NCBI GenBank assembly: GCA_026713105.1
Contig: JAPOPC010000064.1
Location: forward strand, 1-64,000
Direction: 5' to 3'
Length of the DNA stretch: 64,000 nucleotides
Source of the DNA: Acidimicrobiaceae bacterium
Lineage (GTDB): Bacteria; Actinomycetota; Acidimicrobiia; Acidimicrobiales; Poriferisodalaceae
In this document: in pieces, positions 7,846 to 16,095 of the stretch
Position numbering within the stretch: the stretch's first letter is position 1
Layout of the letters: each line of letters begins with the position of its first letter
The notes under the pieces: generated by a model
Databases searched by the model: none
The model's input: only the letters and a program-made list of their open reading frames with translations
Told to the model about the DNA's origin: nothing
Translations under genes and position numbers: made by a program

Positions 7846-8331
7846 ATGGAACTCCAAGTCATTGATACCAACGTCCTTGTTGCGGCGAACGGTGCTGATA
7901 CACATGCAGGCCGGTCGTGCCAACTGGCCTGCGCTCGCCGGCTAAGCGAGACAAAGAACAACGATGTCCTCGTCTTGGACTCAGATCGGTATATTCTCGG
8001 CGAATACCAGCGCAACATGCCATCTGGAGCGTCGAATTCTCCGGCCTACCTTTTCTTTACATGGGCATCGCGGACTACGCCGAGGCTATTGATCAACCTC
8101 ACTCCCCATGACACAAGGACATTTGCTCAATTCCCATCGAATCCGCTACTCGGGACATTCGACGAGGACGATCGCAAGTTCGTCGCAGCAGCAACCGTGG
8201 CGCAACGAACAGGCCCGACAGTCTTGGTCAACGCACTAGACCGTGACTATTCCGAGCACGGCGATGCTCTTCGGAGAGAAGGCATCCGGGTCGACGAACT
8301 CTGTCCCCAACACATCGGGAGCAGGTCATAA
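7846..8331 (+). CDS. PIN-like nuclease partner of the ATPase
   Basis: A 161-residue protein starting MELQVIDTNVLVAANG. This is the first strand and catalytic Asp (D7) of a PIN domain. Further acidic residues fit the PIN active site: D45/D47, E53 in ILGEYQR, D106-D109 in FDEDDRKFVAAA, and D132/D134 in NALDRDYSEHG. It is likely a metal-dependent RNase or nickase. It follows the ATPase by 30 bp and is presumably its effector. It lacks a VapB-type antitoxin, so it is not an ordinary VapC toxin. Confidence 0.75.
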   Translation: MELQVIDTNVLVAANGADTHAGRSCQLACARRLSETKNNDVLVLDSDRYILGEYQRNMPSGASNSPAYLFFTWASRTTPRLLINLTPHDTRTFAQFPSNPLLGTFDEDDRKFVAAATVAQRTGPTVLVNALDRDYSEHGDALRREGIRVDELCPQHIGSRS

Positions 8332-8360
8332 CTCCATATCGCTCCAGAAGGGCGAGACGT

Positions 8361-9242
8361 TCATAGGCCGAGGATTCGTGCGGCGTTGTCGCGCAAGTAT
8401 TTGCGCTCGATGTGCGGGGGCAGCTCCCAGCCGGCCACGATGCGGCGCAGGTCGGTGAGCGGGCCGCAGTTGGGGTAGACGCTCCCGAACAGGATCTGGT
8501 CCGGCAGCTGGCGCGCCAGCGCGGTCACGTAATCCTCTGAGCCGGGGAACCCGTAGTGGACGTACTGGCCGGGCACGATGACCACGTTGGGCTGCCTGTA
8601 GGCGACGCCCAGCGCTTCACGCACGTACGGCCAGCCGCCGTGCTGAATGGACACCGTGAGGCCGGGAAAGTCGGTGGCGACGTGGTCGACGTACTCAGGG
8701 CGGCAGTCGTCCTGGTACGGGCCGAGCAAACAGCTCATGGTGGTGGACACGATGAGGCCGAGACGCTGCGCTTCCTCGTAGATCGGATAGAGCGCCGGAT
8801 CGTTGAAACGGCGGCTGATCTGGGCGGTGGACGGGTCGATCGTGACGCCACGCATTCCGTGGGATGCGAGCTCGCCGATGGCCGCGACAGCAGCGCTGAC
8901 GTCACTGGGTTCGACAGAGCCGAACCCCACGAAGCGTTCCGGATGCGCATCGACGATGGCCCTGATCTCGGCCGAGCCGGTGGGGTCGAGTCCGCGGATG
9001 CCTGTGGGGCCCGGCACGCCGATGACGCCCAGCGAGGTCCCGGCCTCGTTCATCTCGGCGAACATCAGCTCTCGTGACTGGGACACGAAGCTGGGGCACG
9101 GCTCGAGGCCCATCCGCTCGAGGTAGTGGTAGGTGGTCTCGGGTGTCCAGCTGCGCGCTCCGATGGGCCGGAACCGGAAGTCGATGACAGCTATGTCGTC
9201 GCCGTCGCTGCCGTCCGCCGAGGCGTTCGGGTCGTGGGCCAC
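8361..9242 (-). CDS. Amidohydrolase_2-family protein lacking canonical metal ligands
   Basis: A 293-residue TIM-barrel protein of the amidohydrolase-2 family (relatives include 2-pyrone-4,6-dicarboxylate lactonase). The N-terminal HxH that normally ligates metal is replaced (DFRFRP, residues 21-26). The C-terminal LFGTDYP has become LFGSVYP (251-257), so the catalytic Asp is missing. HGG (201-203) remains. It starts with GTG 11 bp after the MDR oxidoreductase and is the last gene of a three-gene minus-strand operon. It may use a different metal site, or act as a metal-independent hydrolase or decarboxylase. Confidence 0.8.
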   Translation of the reverse strand: MAHDPNASADGSDGDDIAVIDFRFRPIGARSWTPETTYHYLERMGLEPCPSFVSQSRELMFAEMNEAGTSLGVIGVPGPTGIRGLDPTGSAEIRAIVDAHPERFVGFGSVEPSDVSAAVAAIGELASHGMRGVTIDPSTAQISRRFNDPALYPIYEEAQRLGLIVSTTMSCLLGPYQDDCRPEYVDHVATDFPGLTVSIQHGGWPYVREALGVAYRQPNVVIVPGQYVHYGFPGSEDYVTALARQLPDQILFGSVYPNCGPLTDLRRIVAGWELPPHIERKYLRDNAARILGL

Positions 9243-9253
9243 TGCAACGAGGC

Positions 9254-10273
9254 TCAGACCGGCGCGTCAGCGGTGATGACGATCTTGCCGAAGAAGCGGC
9301 GCTCCTCCATGGCCCGGTGTGCCTCCACACCGTCGGGCAACGGCACCAGGGAGTCGATGACCGGCACCAGCTCGCGGGTCTGTACCATCCGAAGCAGCTC
9401 GTCGAGGTCGTCTCGCTTCCAGCCGTTGGATCCGCGGATGTCCATCTCGGCGGTCCAGATGAACCGCAGGTCGGTCGGCGGGTCGTAGCCGGCTGTCGCG
9501 CCGCACGTCAGGACGCGCCCACCCTGGCGGACGCAGCGCAGCGAGCGGGCCCACGTGTCGCCGCCCGTGAAGTTCACCACCACGTCGTAGCCGCCTCCGC
9601 CGAACAGACCGCCGGTCTGCTCGCGGCAGTAGCGGGCGATGTCGACCTCGGAGTAGTTGATCGTTTCGTCGGCGCCGAGGTCGGCGAGGCGCTGGCATTT
9701 CTCGTCGGTGCCGGCTGCGGCAATCACCCGCGCACCTCGCATCTTCGAAATCAGCAGCGCGCTGGTGCCCACGCCCCCGCTGGCGCCCAGAATCAGCACG
9801 GTGTCGTCGGGACCGACTTCGCCACGGGTGATCATCATCCGGTGTGCCGTGCCGTAGGCCACCGGCAGGCACGAAGCGTCCTCGTAGGAGACGTCATCGG
9901 CCAGCGCAATCAGCTGGCTCGCAGCCACCACGACGTGTTCGGCGTAGGCACCCCACAGCGTGTCGCCGATCATCGAGAACGTGCCGGTCCCGCGATTCCA
10001 CCGGACCGGGTCCACCAGCACCCGGTCGCCCACCGACCATCCCTCGACATCGGACCCGAGTTCGGCAACCTGCCCGGCGGCGTCACAGCCGGGAATGCCG
10101 GGCAGCGGCACCTTGATGCCAGGCATGCCCCTGCGGGTGAACACATCGTGATAGTTGAGCGAGCAGGCTCGCACCGCAATCCGAACTTCGTCAGGTTCCA
10201 ACTCGGGCGCTTCGATGTCGCGATACGCCAGAACGTCGATATCGCCGTGCTCGTCGAAGACGATTGCTTTCAT
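9254..10273 (-). CDS. Zinc-type alcohol dehydrogenase / quinone oxidoreductase (MDR family)
   Basis: A 339-residue medium-chain dehydrogenase/reductase. The GroES-like N-terminal half contains SLNYHDVFTRRGMPG and PGIPGCDAAGQV. A Rossmann half follows with LILGASGGVGTSALL and then AAAGTDEKCQRLADLGAD. It should reduce enones or quinones, or oxidise alcohols, with NAD(P)H. It lacks the structural-zinc Cys cluster of classical ADHs, which favours a quinone-oxidoreductase-like role. It sits between the crotonase and amidohydrolase-like genes in one operon, so a shared catabolic pathway is likely. Confidence 0.87.
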   Translation of the reverse strand: MKAIVFDEHGDIDVLAYRDIEAPELEPDEVRIAVRACSLNYHDVFTRRGMPGIKVPLPGIPGCDAAGQVAELGSDVEGWSVGDRVLVDPVRWNRGTGTFSMIGDTLWGAYAEHVVVAASQLIALADDVSYEDASCLPVAYGTAHRMMITRGEVGPDDTVLILGASGGVGTSALLISKMRGARVIAAAGTDEKCQRLADLGADETINYSEVDIARYCREQTGGLFGGGGYDVVVNFTGGDTWARSLRCVRQGGRVLTCGATAGYDPPTDLRFIWTAEMDIRGSNGWKRDDLDELLRMVQTRELVPVIDSLVPLPDGVEAHRAMEERRFFGKIVITADAPV

Positions 10274-10307
10274 CGTGAAGTCCCTCTTCGCTGCTTTCCC
10301 CGGTGCG

Positions 10308-11042
10308 CTACGACAGTGACGCTCGATCTCGCTCGATCGATGCGTCCATGTCGGCCAGCACGTCGCCGCGCAGTGCCGCCACTGTGCCCGCGTAGGCGCG
10401 GGGGTCCAGTGTCTCGGCCAGCTCCGCCGCTGTTTCGAGCGCCCGGTCGATGACAGCGTCCGGCGCTACTGCCTCGTCCAGGAACCCTGCTTCGGTCGCA
10501 CGTTCGCCGTCCAAGAGACGAGCGTTGGCGACGCATCGCTGCAGGTGGCACCGCGACAGGCGCTCCTTGGAGATTGTCAAGGCCCAGTCCGGCAGGGTCA
10601 GCGCAATCGCGACCTCGTTCAAGCCGATCTTGACTGGGGCATCGGGCCCAATCCGGTGGTCGCAACCCAGCAACAGCAGAGCCCCGGCCGCGACCGCATG
10701 GCCGGTGCAGGCCGCCACCACCGGCACCGACGCGCCGTAGGCCCGTCGAACCATCGCGCCGCCCGCGGACACCAGCTCCATGGTTGCGGCACGGTCGCCG
10801 CTGCGGATCACGTTGAGGTCGAATCCCGCGAAGAACGCTCGGTCGTTGCCTGCGATCACCACAGCCCCGACGCCGTCGTCGGCCTCCGCCTCGTCGATCT
10901 GGGCATCGAGCGCCGCAAGCATCGGCGCCGAGAATGCGTTGGCTTTGCCGTCGTCCACCCGGACCAGCAGCACGCTGCCGTGCCGCTCGGCCGAGACCGT
11001 GCCGTTGGGGGGTTCGTTACCTGATGCTGGGGTGTCGCTCAT
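10308..11042 (-). CDS. Enoyl-CoA hydratase/isomerase family protein
   Basis: A 244-residue crotonase-fold enzyme acting on acyl-CoA thioesters. The oxyanion-hole segments are FFAGFDLNVI and GHAVAAGALLLLGCDHRIG, followed by KIGLNEVAIALTLPDWA. The start was set at the ATG at 11042 (MSDTPASG). The frame stays open upstream but only through an interspersed repeat, so that extension is not real coding sequence. First gene of an operon with the MDR oxidoreductase and amidohydrolase-like genes. The substrate cannot be told. Confidence 0.88.
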   Translation of the reverse strand: MSDTPASGNEPPNGTVSAERHGSVLLVRVDDGKANAFSAPMLAALDAQIDEAEADDGVGAVVIAGNDRAFFAGFDLNVIRSGDRAATMELVSAGGAMVRRAYGASVPVVAACTGHAVAAGALLLLGCDHRIGPDAPVKIGLNEVAIALTLPDWALTISKERLSRCHLQRCVANARLLDGERATEAGFLDEAVAPDAVIDRALETAAELAETLDPRAYAGTVAALRGDVLADMDASIERDRASLS

Positions 11043-11068
11043 CGCCCGAATGCTACGGCTGCGCCTGA

Positions 11069-11148
11069 GAGGCTGAGGCGATAGGCGAAGCCGTGGCCCG
11101 AGCGGCCCGTGAGCGACAGCGAACACGAGCGGGGAACAATTGGTGCGA
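11069..11148 (+). repeat. Interspersed leader repeat, copy A
   Basis: About 80 bp starting GAGGCTGAG and containing the core GCGAAGCCGTGGCCCGAGCG, then GGCCCGTGAGCG, ending AGCGGGGAACAA. Nearly identical copies lie at 28871-28950 (minus) and 30965-31045. It ends about 80 bp before the P450 start, in the same orientation as that gene, within the divergent crotonase/P450 promoter region. Confidence 0.85.
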
Positions 11149-11229
11149 CAACGAAGGGGTGCACCCAACCGCGTATTCGCTGAGGACATGCCGGTGCCGG
11201 GGCAGCGCAGCGGTTATTAGGGTGCGCCC

Positions 11230-12447
11230 ATGGCTGTGCCGGTTGCCGAGGTGGAGATGCCCGAAATCGGCCTCGACGCCGACGCCAGCGAAGCGCAGCG
11301 CCGGGCTGCGCTGACCGATCTGGCTGCGCGTACCTGGATCGCCCGCACCCCGCTGGGATATGTCATCACCCGGCACGCGGACGTGACCGCCATGCTGCGG
11401 GATCGGCGCTGGTTCAGCGCCATCGGCCTCATCGCCCAGATGCAAGGCGTCGACGACCCCGAATGGAACCGTCGCAGCGGGCAGAACATCCTGGGCATGG
11501 AAGGTGACGAGCATCAGCGGCTGCGTCGGCTCGTGGGACCGGCATTTACTCCCAAGGCGGCCGAACGGCTGCGCCCGTTCATGGCCGAAGTCATCAATGA
11601 GCTGGCAGACCCGCTGTGCGCCCGCGGCCACGGCGATTTTGTCGTCGAAGTCTGCGAGCCGTACCCGATACCGATTGTCTGCGAACTGCTGGGTGCCCCC
11701 CGAGACGACTGGGAGCTGTTCAGCCGCCTCGCCACCGACATTTTCCGAGTGTTCAACGGCAACCTGGCGCGCGACCTGCAAACGATCATGGCCGCTCAGG
11801 ACGAGATGGGCGCCTACATGTCCCAGCTCATCGCCGAACGGCGCGCCGAGCCCCGCGATGACCTGCTCTCGGATCTGATCGCTGCGGAGGAAGCAGGTGA
11901 CCGGCTGACCACCGAGGAGATGCAGTCGCTGGCCAATGCCGTGCTGCTCGCCGGCACCGACACCACGCGAAATCAGCTCGCCTGCGCTGTGGAGCTGTTC
12001 GCTCGCAGCCCGGACCAGCTCCGCCTGCTGCGCGACCAGCCGTCGCTCGCACCCCAGGCGGCCGAGGAAGTCATGCGGCACTTCGGCGCGATCCGAGGCA
12101 CCGCCCGTTACGCCAGCGAGAACATCGCCTACCGCGGCGTCGAGTTCCCGTCCAGCACCCTGATCTTCCCCAGCTTCACCGCCGCCAACCATGACGAATC
12201 GCAGTTCGATCAGCCACTGCGCTTCGATATCACTCGCCGGTCGAGGGCGCCGCATATGACCTTCGGCAGCGGCATCCACTACTGCTTGGGCGCGTTCTTG
12301 GCTCGAGCCGAACTGCAAGAAGCACTCAAGGTCGTCGCACAGCGCATGCCGGATTTGCGCCTCGACGGCGAGGTGGAATGGAAGCCGGTGTCCAACGGCA
12401 TCTGGGGGCCATCAACGCTGCCGATCAGGTTCACGCCGGGGCACTGA
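11230..12447 (+). CDS. Cytochrome P450 monooxygenase
   Basis: A 405-residue soluble bacterial class I P450. Visible hallmarks are the I-helix oxygen-binding motif AGTDTTR near residue 240, the ExxR motif in the K helix (EEVMRHF), and the haem-ligand loop FGSGIHYCLG with the proximal Cys at 352. No ferredoxin or reductase gene is adjacent, so electrons must come from elsewhere. It is followed 17 bp later by an MFS transporter, a likely operon partner for uptake or export of its substrate. An interspersed repeat lies upstream. Confidence 0.93.
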   Translation: MAVPVAEVEMPEIGLDADASEAQRRAALTDLAARTWIARTPLGYVITRHADVTAMLRDRRWFSAIGLIAQMQGVDDPEWNRRSGQNILGMEGDEHQRLRRLVGPAFTPKAAERLRPFMAEVINELADPLCARGHGDFVVEVCEPYPIPIVCELLGAPRDDWELFSRLATDIFRVFNGNLARDLQTIMAAQDEMGAYMSQLIAERRAEPRDDLLSDLIAAEEAGDRLTTEEMQSLANAVLLAGTDTTRNQLACAVELFARSPDQLRLLRDQPSLAPQAAEEVMRHFGAIRGTARYASENIAYRGVEFPSSTLIFPSFTAANHDESQFDQPLRFDITRRSRAPHMTFGSGIHYCLGAFLARAELQEALKVVAQRMPDLRLDGEVEWKPVSNGIWGPSTLPIRFTPGH

Positions 12448-12464
12448 CCCCCGCCACCGCACAG

Positions 12465-13790
12465 ATGGGCCGTCTGCCCGAGGTCTTCACGGTCATTGCG
12501 GCCCCGCTCGTATCAAACCCAGGCGGGCTCGCCAACGCGGTGTCCACGCCGGGAGCCCCGGCAACAGACGCCGCGCCAAGCGGCAAGCCTCCGACCGAAC
12601 GCGTGCGGTGGGGGCGGGTGGTGCTGGTGGCCCTGTCCGGGGTGGTGTCGCACGTCTTCGGACGGGCCACGGTCGGGGTGCTGGTGCCCGCGATGGCCGA
12701 CGATCTAGAGCTGAGCGACACGCTGATCGGCGCACTCGGCTCGGCCAACATGGGCGCCTACTTCGCCGGAGTGGTCATCGTCACCTTCACCGCCGGGCGC
12801 ATCGAGCCGTTCATCTTGCTGCGCGCCGGCATCGTCACCTCCACCGTGGGTCTGGCAGTGATCGGCACAGCATCAAGTGCCGCAGCCGTGGTGATCGGGA
12901 CGGCGCTGGCCGGACTCGGCGGCGGCGGCATCTGGCTCACGGCGCCGGTCATTGCCAGCGAGGGTGTGCCTGCGTCTCGTCGCGGTGCTGCGCTCGGCAC
13001 GCTCACCGCCACTATGGGTGCTGCGCTGATCGGCGTGCCCATCGCGACCACTGCCCTTCGCAGCTTGGCGGCCGACGATGCGCTGTGGCGCCCGATCTGG
13101 CTGATCCAGGCTGTGCTCTCGGTTGTGCTGTTAGCGGCGCTGTCCGTCTTTGTGCGGGCTCGACGCACCGAACGCGTTGCCGCTGTGGGCGGGTTCGGGG
13201 CCCTGTTCCGAATTCACGGATGGAAGCGGGCTGTGGCGGCCTATGTGGGGTTCGCGTACATGGCGTCGTCGTTCGCCAATTTCTTGGGACGGGCGCTGGA
13301 GGGCGATCACGACTTCAGCCGGACGGCCGCGACACTCGTGTTCTCATGGATGGGCGCGGGCTCGATCGTGGGCGCGCTGGCCTTCGGCCGTCTCAGCGAC
13401 CGGATCGGACGGCCCGCAACCATGGCCACGGTCATGGCCCTGATCGCCGGTGCCAGCGCAGTCTTGGCTACACGTGCGCCTGGCGCCTTGATCATCGTCG
13501 CCGTAGTGGTCTTCGGCGCAGCGTCGTTCTCGTTCCCGTCGCTCACTGCGACCTTCGTGAGCGATCACGTCTCTGACCGCACCTTTGCCGCGGTCCTCGG
13601 CTCGATGACGATGTTCTACGGCCCCGCGTCGGTGATCGGCCCGGCAACGAGCGGCTGGCTCGCCGACCGGACCGGGAGCTTCAGCGCGACCTATTTGACC
13701 ATCGCGGCGATAGCCGCGACGTCATGCATCTGCGTGTCAACGATGCGTCGAAGGAATGTTGTGGCGCCGCAGGAGGCGCCGCTGAGCTGA
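12465..13790 (+). CDS. MFS transporter
   Basis: A 441-residue major facilitator with about 12 hydrophobic segments, e.g. VVLVALSGVVSHVFGRATVGVLV at the first helix, and the MFS signature-type loop GRLSDRIGRPATM between the halves. The ATG at 12465 is preferred; an earlier in-frame ATG at 12378 would overlap the P450 gene by 70 bases. It probably moves a small organic molecule related to the P450 reaction. It converges with the HU gene, with a strong hairpin across both stops. Confidence 0.87.
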   Translation: MGRLPEVFTVIAAPLVSNPGGLANAVSTPGAPATDAAPSGKPPTERVRWGRVVLVALSGVVSHVFGRATVGVLVPAMADDLELSDTLIGALGSANMGAYFAGVVIVTFTAGRIEPFILLRAGIVTSTVGLAVIGTASSAAAVVIGTALAGLGGGGIWLTAPVIASEGVPASRRGAALGTLTATMGAALIGVPIATTALRSLAADDALWRPIWLIQAVLSVVLLAALSVFVRARRTERVAAVGGFGALFRIHGWKRAVAAYVGFAYMASSFANFLGRALEGDHDFSRTAATLVFSWMGAGSIVGALAFGRLSDRIGRPATMATVMALIAGASAVLATRAPGALIIVAVVVFGAASFSFPSLTATFVSDHVSDRTFAAVLGSMTMFYGPASVIGPATSGWLADRTGSFSATYLTIAAIAATSCICVSTMRRRNVVAPQEAPLS

Positions 13791-13803
13791 GCGTCAGCTC
13801 AGC
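13781..13803. terminator. Bidirectional terminator spanning two convergent stop codons
   Basis: A perfect 10-bp stem (GCTGAGCTGA/TCAGCTCAGC) with loop GCG. The left arm contains the MFS stop and the right arm overlaps the HU stop, so one hairpin serves both genes. Confidence 0.6.
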
Positions 13804-14077
13804 TCATCAGCTGCTTCTTCATGGCAGCAGCGGTTGCCAGCTTGAGCGAGCGGCTCGGGCCGATCTCGATGGATTCGCCAGTCTGAGGGTTGCGTCCCAT
13901 GCGAGCGCCACGCTCAGACATGGAGAAGGAGCCGAATCCCGGCCAGGTCACCTTGCCGCCAGCCTTCACCTCCGCCGCAACGAGATCGAAGAACGCCGAA
14001 AGCGTCTTCTCTGCGTCGCCCGCAGTCACGTCGGCTTGAGCGGCTACCGCCTTGATGGTTTCTGCCTTGTTCGCCAC
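13799..14077 (-). CDS. hup: HU-family DNA-binding protein
   Basis: A 92-residue HU/IHF nucleoid protein: ANKAETIKAVAAQADVT at the N-terminus, dimer core GKVTWPGFGSFSMSERGARMGRNPQTGESIEI and the DNA-arm sequence RGARMGRNPQTG. The GTG at 14077 is chosen because it gives the family-typical start and has AGAGAGG about 8 nt upstream. There is no Lys/Ala-rich mycobacterial-type tail, so this is a standard-length HU. It bends and compacts DNA as a dimer. It lies downstream of the ABC importer genes on the same strand but probably has its own promoter. Confidence 0.95.
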   Translation of the reverse strand: MANKAETIKAVAAQADVTAGDAEKTLSAFFDLVAAEVKAGGKVTWPGFGSFSMSERGARMGRNPQTGESIEIGPSRSLKLATAAAMKKQLMS

Positions 14078-14158
14078 AGTCCAGTTCCTCTCTGAAACGA
14101 TTCGGAGCATCACCTCAGCACAGAAATACGCCGAAGTGGTGGAATTGCGGCCCGCTGT

Positions 14159-15085
14159 CTATCGGCGCGACGCAGCTCTTGCACCCCGCGGCGACCGCCG
14201 ATGCGTCTGGTCATCACGCCCGTCGCTTCTCACATCGAACGCGTCACGCAGCCCATCGCCGATGAAATTGACGCACAAGACAGTGACGACGATCGCCAAG
14301 CCAGGCGCCCACACCAGCCACGGCTCGAGCGTCATGAAGCCCTCGTTGCCCCCGATCATGTTGCCCCACGTAGGCGTGTGGGCCGCGCTGACACCAAGGC
14401 CAAGGTAGCTCAGCACCGACTCAGACAGAATCGCTCCTGCAACCGCGAGCGACACCGCCACGGTGATCTCGCCCACGAGGTTCGGCAGCAGGTGGCGAAA
14501 CATGACGCGCCCGGCACCGGCGCCCATGGAGCGTGCGGCAGTGATGAACTCCTGCTCGCGCAGCGCCAGCGTTTTCGCCCTGATGATCCGCGACAGCGGC
14601 ATCCAGCCGAGCAGCGAGAGCACCAAGATGACATCGGTCGGGCTGTCACCGAGGATGCGCGCCAGCAGGATGATCATCATGAGGAGCGGCAGCGCGAGCA
14701 GCGTGTCGGTGAACCGCATCAGCACGGCATCGATGCGTCCACCCAGATAGCCGGCGACGAGACCGACGGTCGTGCCGAGCACCGCGGCGATCAGGGCCAC
14801 CGACACGCCGATCGCGAGCGAGATCCGACCGGCAAACAGCACTTGGCTCAGGGTGTCGCGGCCCAGGGTGTCCGTCCCGAGCAGGAATTCGCCTCCGGGC
14901 GGCGCGAGGACGTGATCGAGGTTCTGCTGCCCCGATGCGTAGGGAGCGATCATGTCTGCGCCGGCCACCACCACCGCAATGACGACGAGCACGACGAGGG
15001 AGACGACCGAGAGACGACGGCTGGCAAACCGGCGCCAAGCCGTCAGGAGCGGCCGCTCCGCGAGCTTGCCTTCAGCGGGCGTCAC
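14159..15085 (-). CDS. Oligopeptide-type ABC transporter permease (DppC/OppC-like)
   Basis: A 308-residue inner-membrane permease. It has an N-terminal TM, then the DppC hallmark LLGTDTLGRDTLSQVLFAGRISL, and the EAA loop REQEFITAARSMGAGAGRVMFRHLLPN. A GTG at 15085 (VTPAEGK) is the likely start and overlaps the DppB-like gene by 14 bases; the frame is open to 15130. The C-terminal tail is unusually Arg-rich. It works with the DppB-like permease and the substrate-binding lipoprotein, but no ATPase gene is adjacent. Confidence 0.88.
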   Translation of the reverse strand: MTPAEGKLAERPLLTAWRRFASRRLSVVSLVVLVVIAVVVAGADMIAPYASGQQNLDHVLAPPGGEFLLGTDTLGRDTLSQVLFAGRISLAIGVSVALIAAVLGTTVGLVAGYLGGRIDAVLMRFTDTLLALPLLMMIILLARILGDSPTDVILVLSLLGWMPLSRIIRAKTLALREQEFITAARSMGAGAGRVMFRHLLPNLVGEITVAVSLAVAGAILSESVLSYLGLGVSAAHTPTWGNMIGGNEGFMTLEPWLVWAPGLAIVVTVLCVNFIGDGLRDAFDVRSDGRDDQTHRRSPRGARAASRR

Positions 15086-16058
15086 GCCGGATCCTGGGAT
15101 CAAGCACGCCGTAGAACACGTCGGCGGCAAGGTTTACGACAAAGACCGCCGCGGCGGTGATCATCACCGAGGCCAGCAGGACGGGATAGTCACCGCCGAA
15201 CAAGGCGTCGAGGAACAGCCGGCCCATACCGGGGTACTGGAACACCTTCTCGGTAACGATGAGACCGCCGACGAGCTGACCCGCGTCGGTGGCCGCTTGC
15301 GTCGACACGGGGATGAGCGCGTTGCGCACACCATGGCGCACTACGACGGTGCGCTCGCGCAACCCCCGGCCGCGAGCCGCGCGCACGTGGTCCAAGCTCA
15401 TGACGTCGAGCAGGCTCGACCGCATGTAGCGGCTGTAGACGGCGACGAGCTGCAGCGACAACGCCAAGACCGGCAGCGCCAGGTGACGCAGCCGGTCGAC
15501 GAGATCGAAGCTCTGCTGCCCCGGCGAGTACAGCCCAGCAGTCGGCAAGAGGGGCGGGGTCACTCCCAACCAGTTCGCCAAGTACAGCCCGAAGAACAGC
15601 TGCAGCATGAGGCCGAGCCAGAACACAGGAATGGAGATCCCGAGGAACGACACCGTGGTCGCGGCGTTATCGACGAACGATCCGCGTCGCACCGCCGACA
15701 CGGTCCCGATGGCGATACCCAATGCCAGCGAACCGATCACAGCGATGGCGATCAGGACGAGCGTGTTGGCCATCGCGGTCCTCACGATCGGCCAGACCTC
15801 CGCGCCGTTCTGGACCAGAGACGTGCCAAGGTCGCCTTGGACAAAGTTGCCCAGCCATTGCCAGTACCGACCGATGAGCGGTTCGCCGAGCCCGAGGTGT
15901 TCCCTATAGGCCGCCAAGTCTTCCGGAGCAATCCGAGGATTGACCGTGAGGCTGGCCGTGGGATCGGAAACGCGATTCGCACCCCAGAAAACGGCGACCG
16001 AGATCGCCAGCAGGATCGGAATCGTCGTCGCTAGCCGTCCGAGGACGTAGCGCGCCAC
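15072..16058 (-). CDS. Oligopeptide-type ABC transporter permease (DppB/OppB-like)
   Basis: A 328-residue permease with the usual single N-terminal helix (RLATTIPILLAISVAVFWG), a large periplasmic-type loop (LGLGEPLIGRYWQWLGNFVQGDLGTS), five further membrane segments, and the EAA loop RAARGRGLRERTVVVRHGVRNALIP. It lies 37 bp after the substrate-binding gene and overlaps the DppC-like gene, forming an SBP-B-C transport operon. Confidence 0.9.
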   Translation of the reverse strand: MARYVLGRLATTIPILLAISVAVFWGANRVSDPTASLTVNPRIAPEDLAAYREHLGLGEPLIGRYWQWLGNFVQGDLGTSLVQNGAEVWPIVRTAMANTLVLIAIAVIGSLALGIAIGTVSAVRRGSFVDNAATTVSFLGISIPVFWLGLMLQLFFGLYLANWLGVTPPLLPTAGLYSPGQQSFDLVDRLRHLALPVLALSLQLVAVYSRYMRSSLLDVMSLDHVRAARGRGLRERTVVVRHGVRNALIPVSTQAATDAGQLVGGLIVTEKVFQYPGMGRLFLDALFGGDYPVLLASVMITAAAVFVVNLAADVFYGVLDPRIRRDAR

Positions 16059-16095
16059 GGTCGAGAGCTTGCCAGCTTGCGTGCGGACGTCGTGC

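Noticed and set aside
7846-8331. VapC toxin of a VapBC pair
   Set aside because: No VapB-like antitoxin precedes it; the partner is a 470-residue ATPase.
11043-11189. N-terminal extension of the crotonase gene
   Set aside because: The extra residues come from the interspersed repeat (the same peptide appears in the other copies) and the family start is at 11042.
11053-12318. 421-codon open frame antisense to the P450 gene
   Set aside because: It mirrors P450 codon structure in a high-GC genome, has no recognisable domain, and its end lies in the interspersed repeat. The P450 frame has all family motifs.
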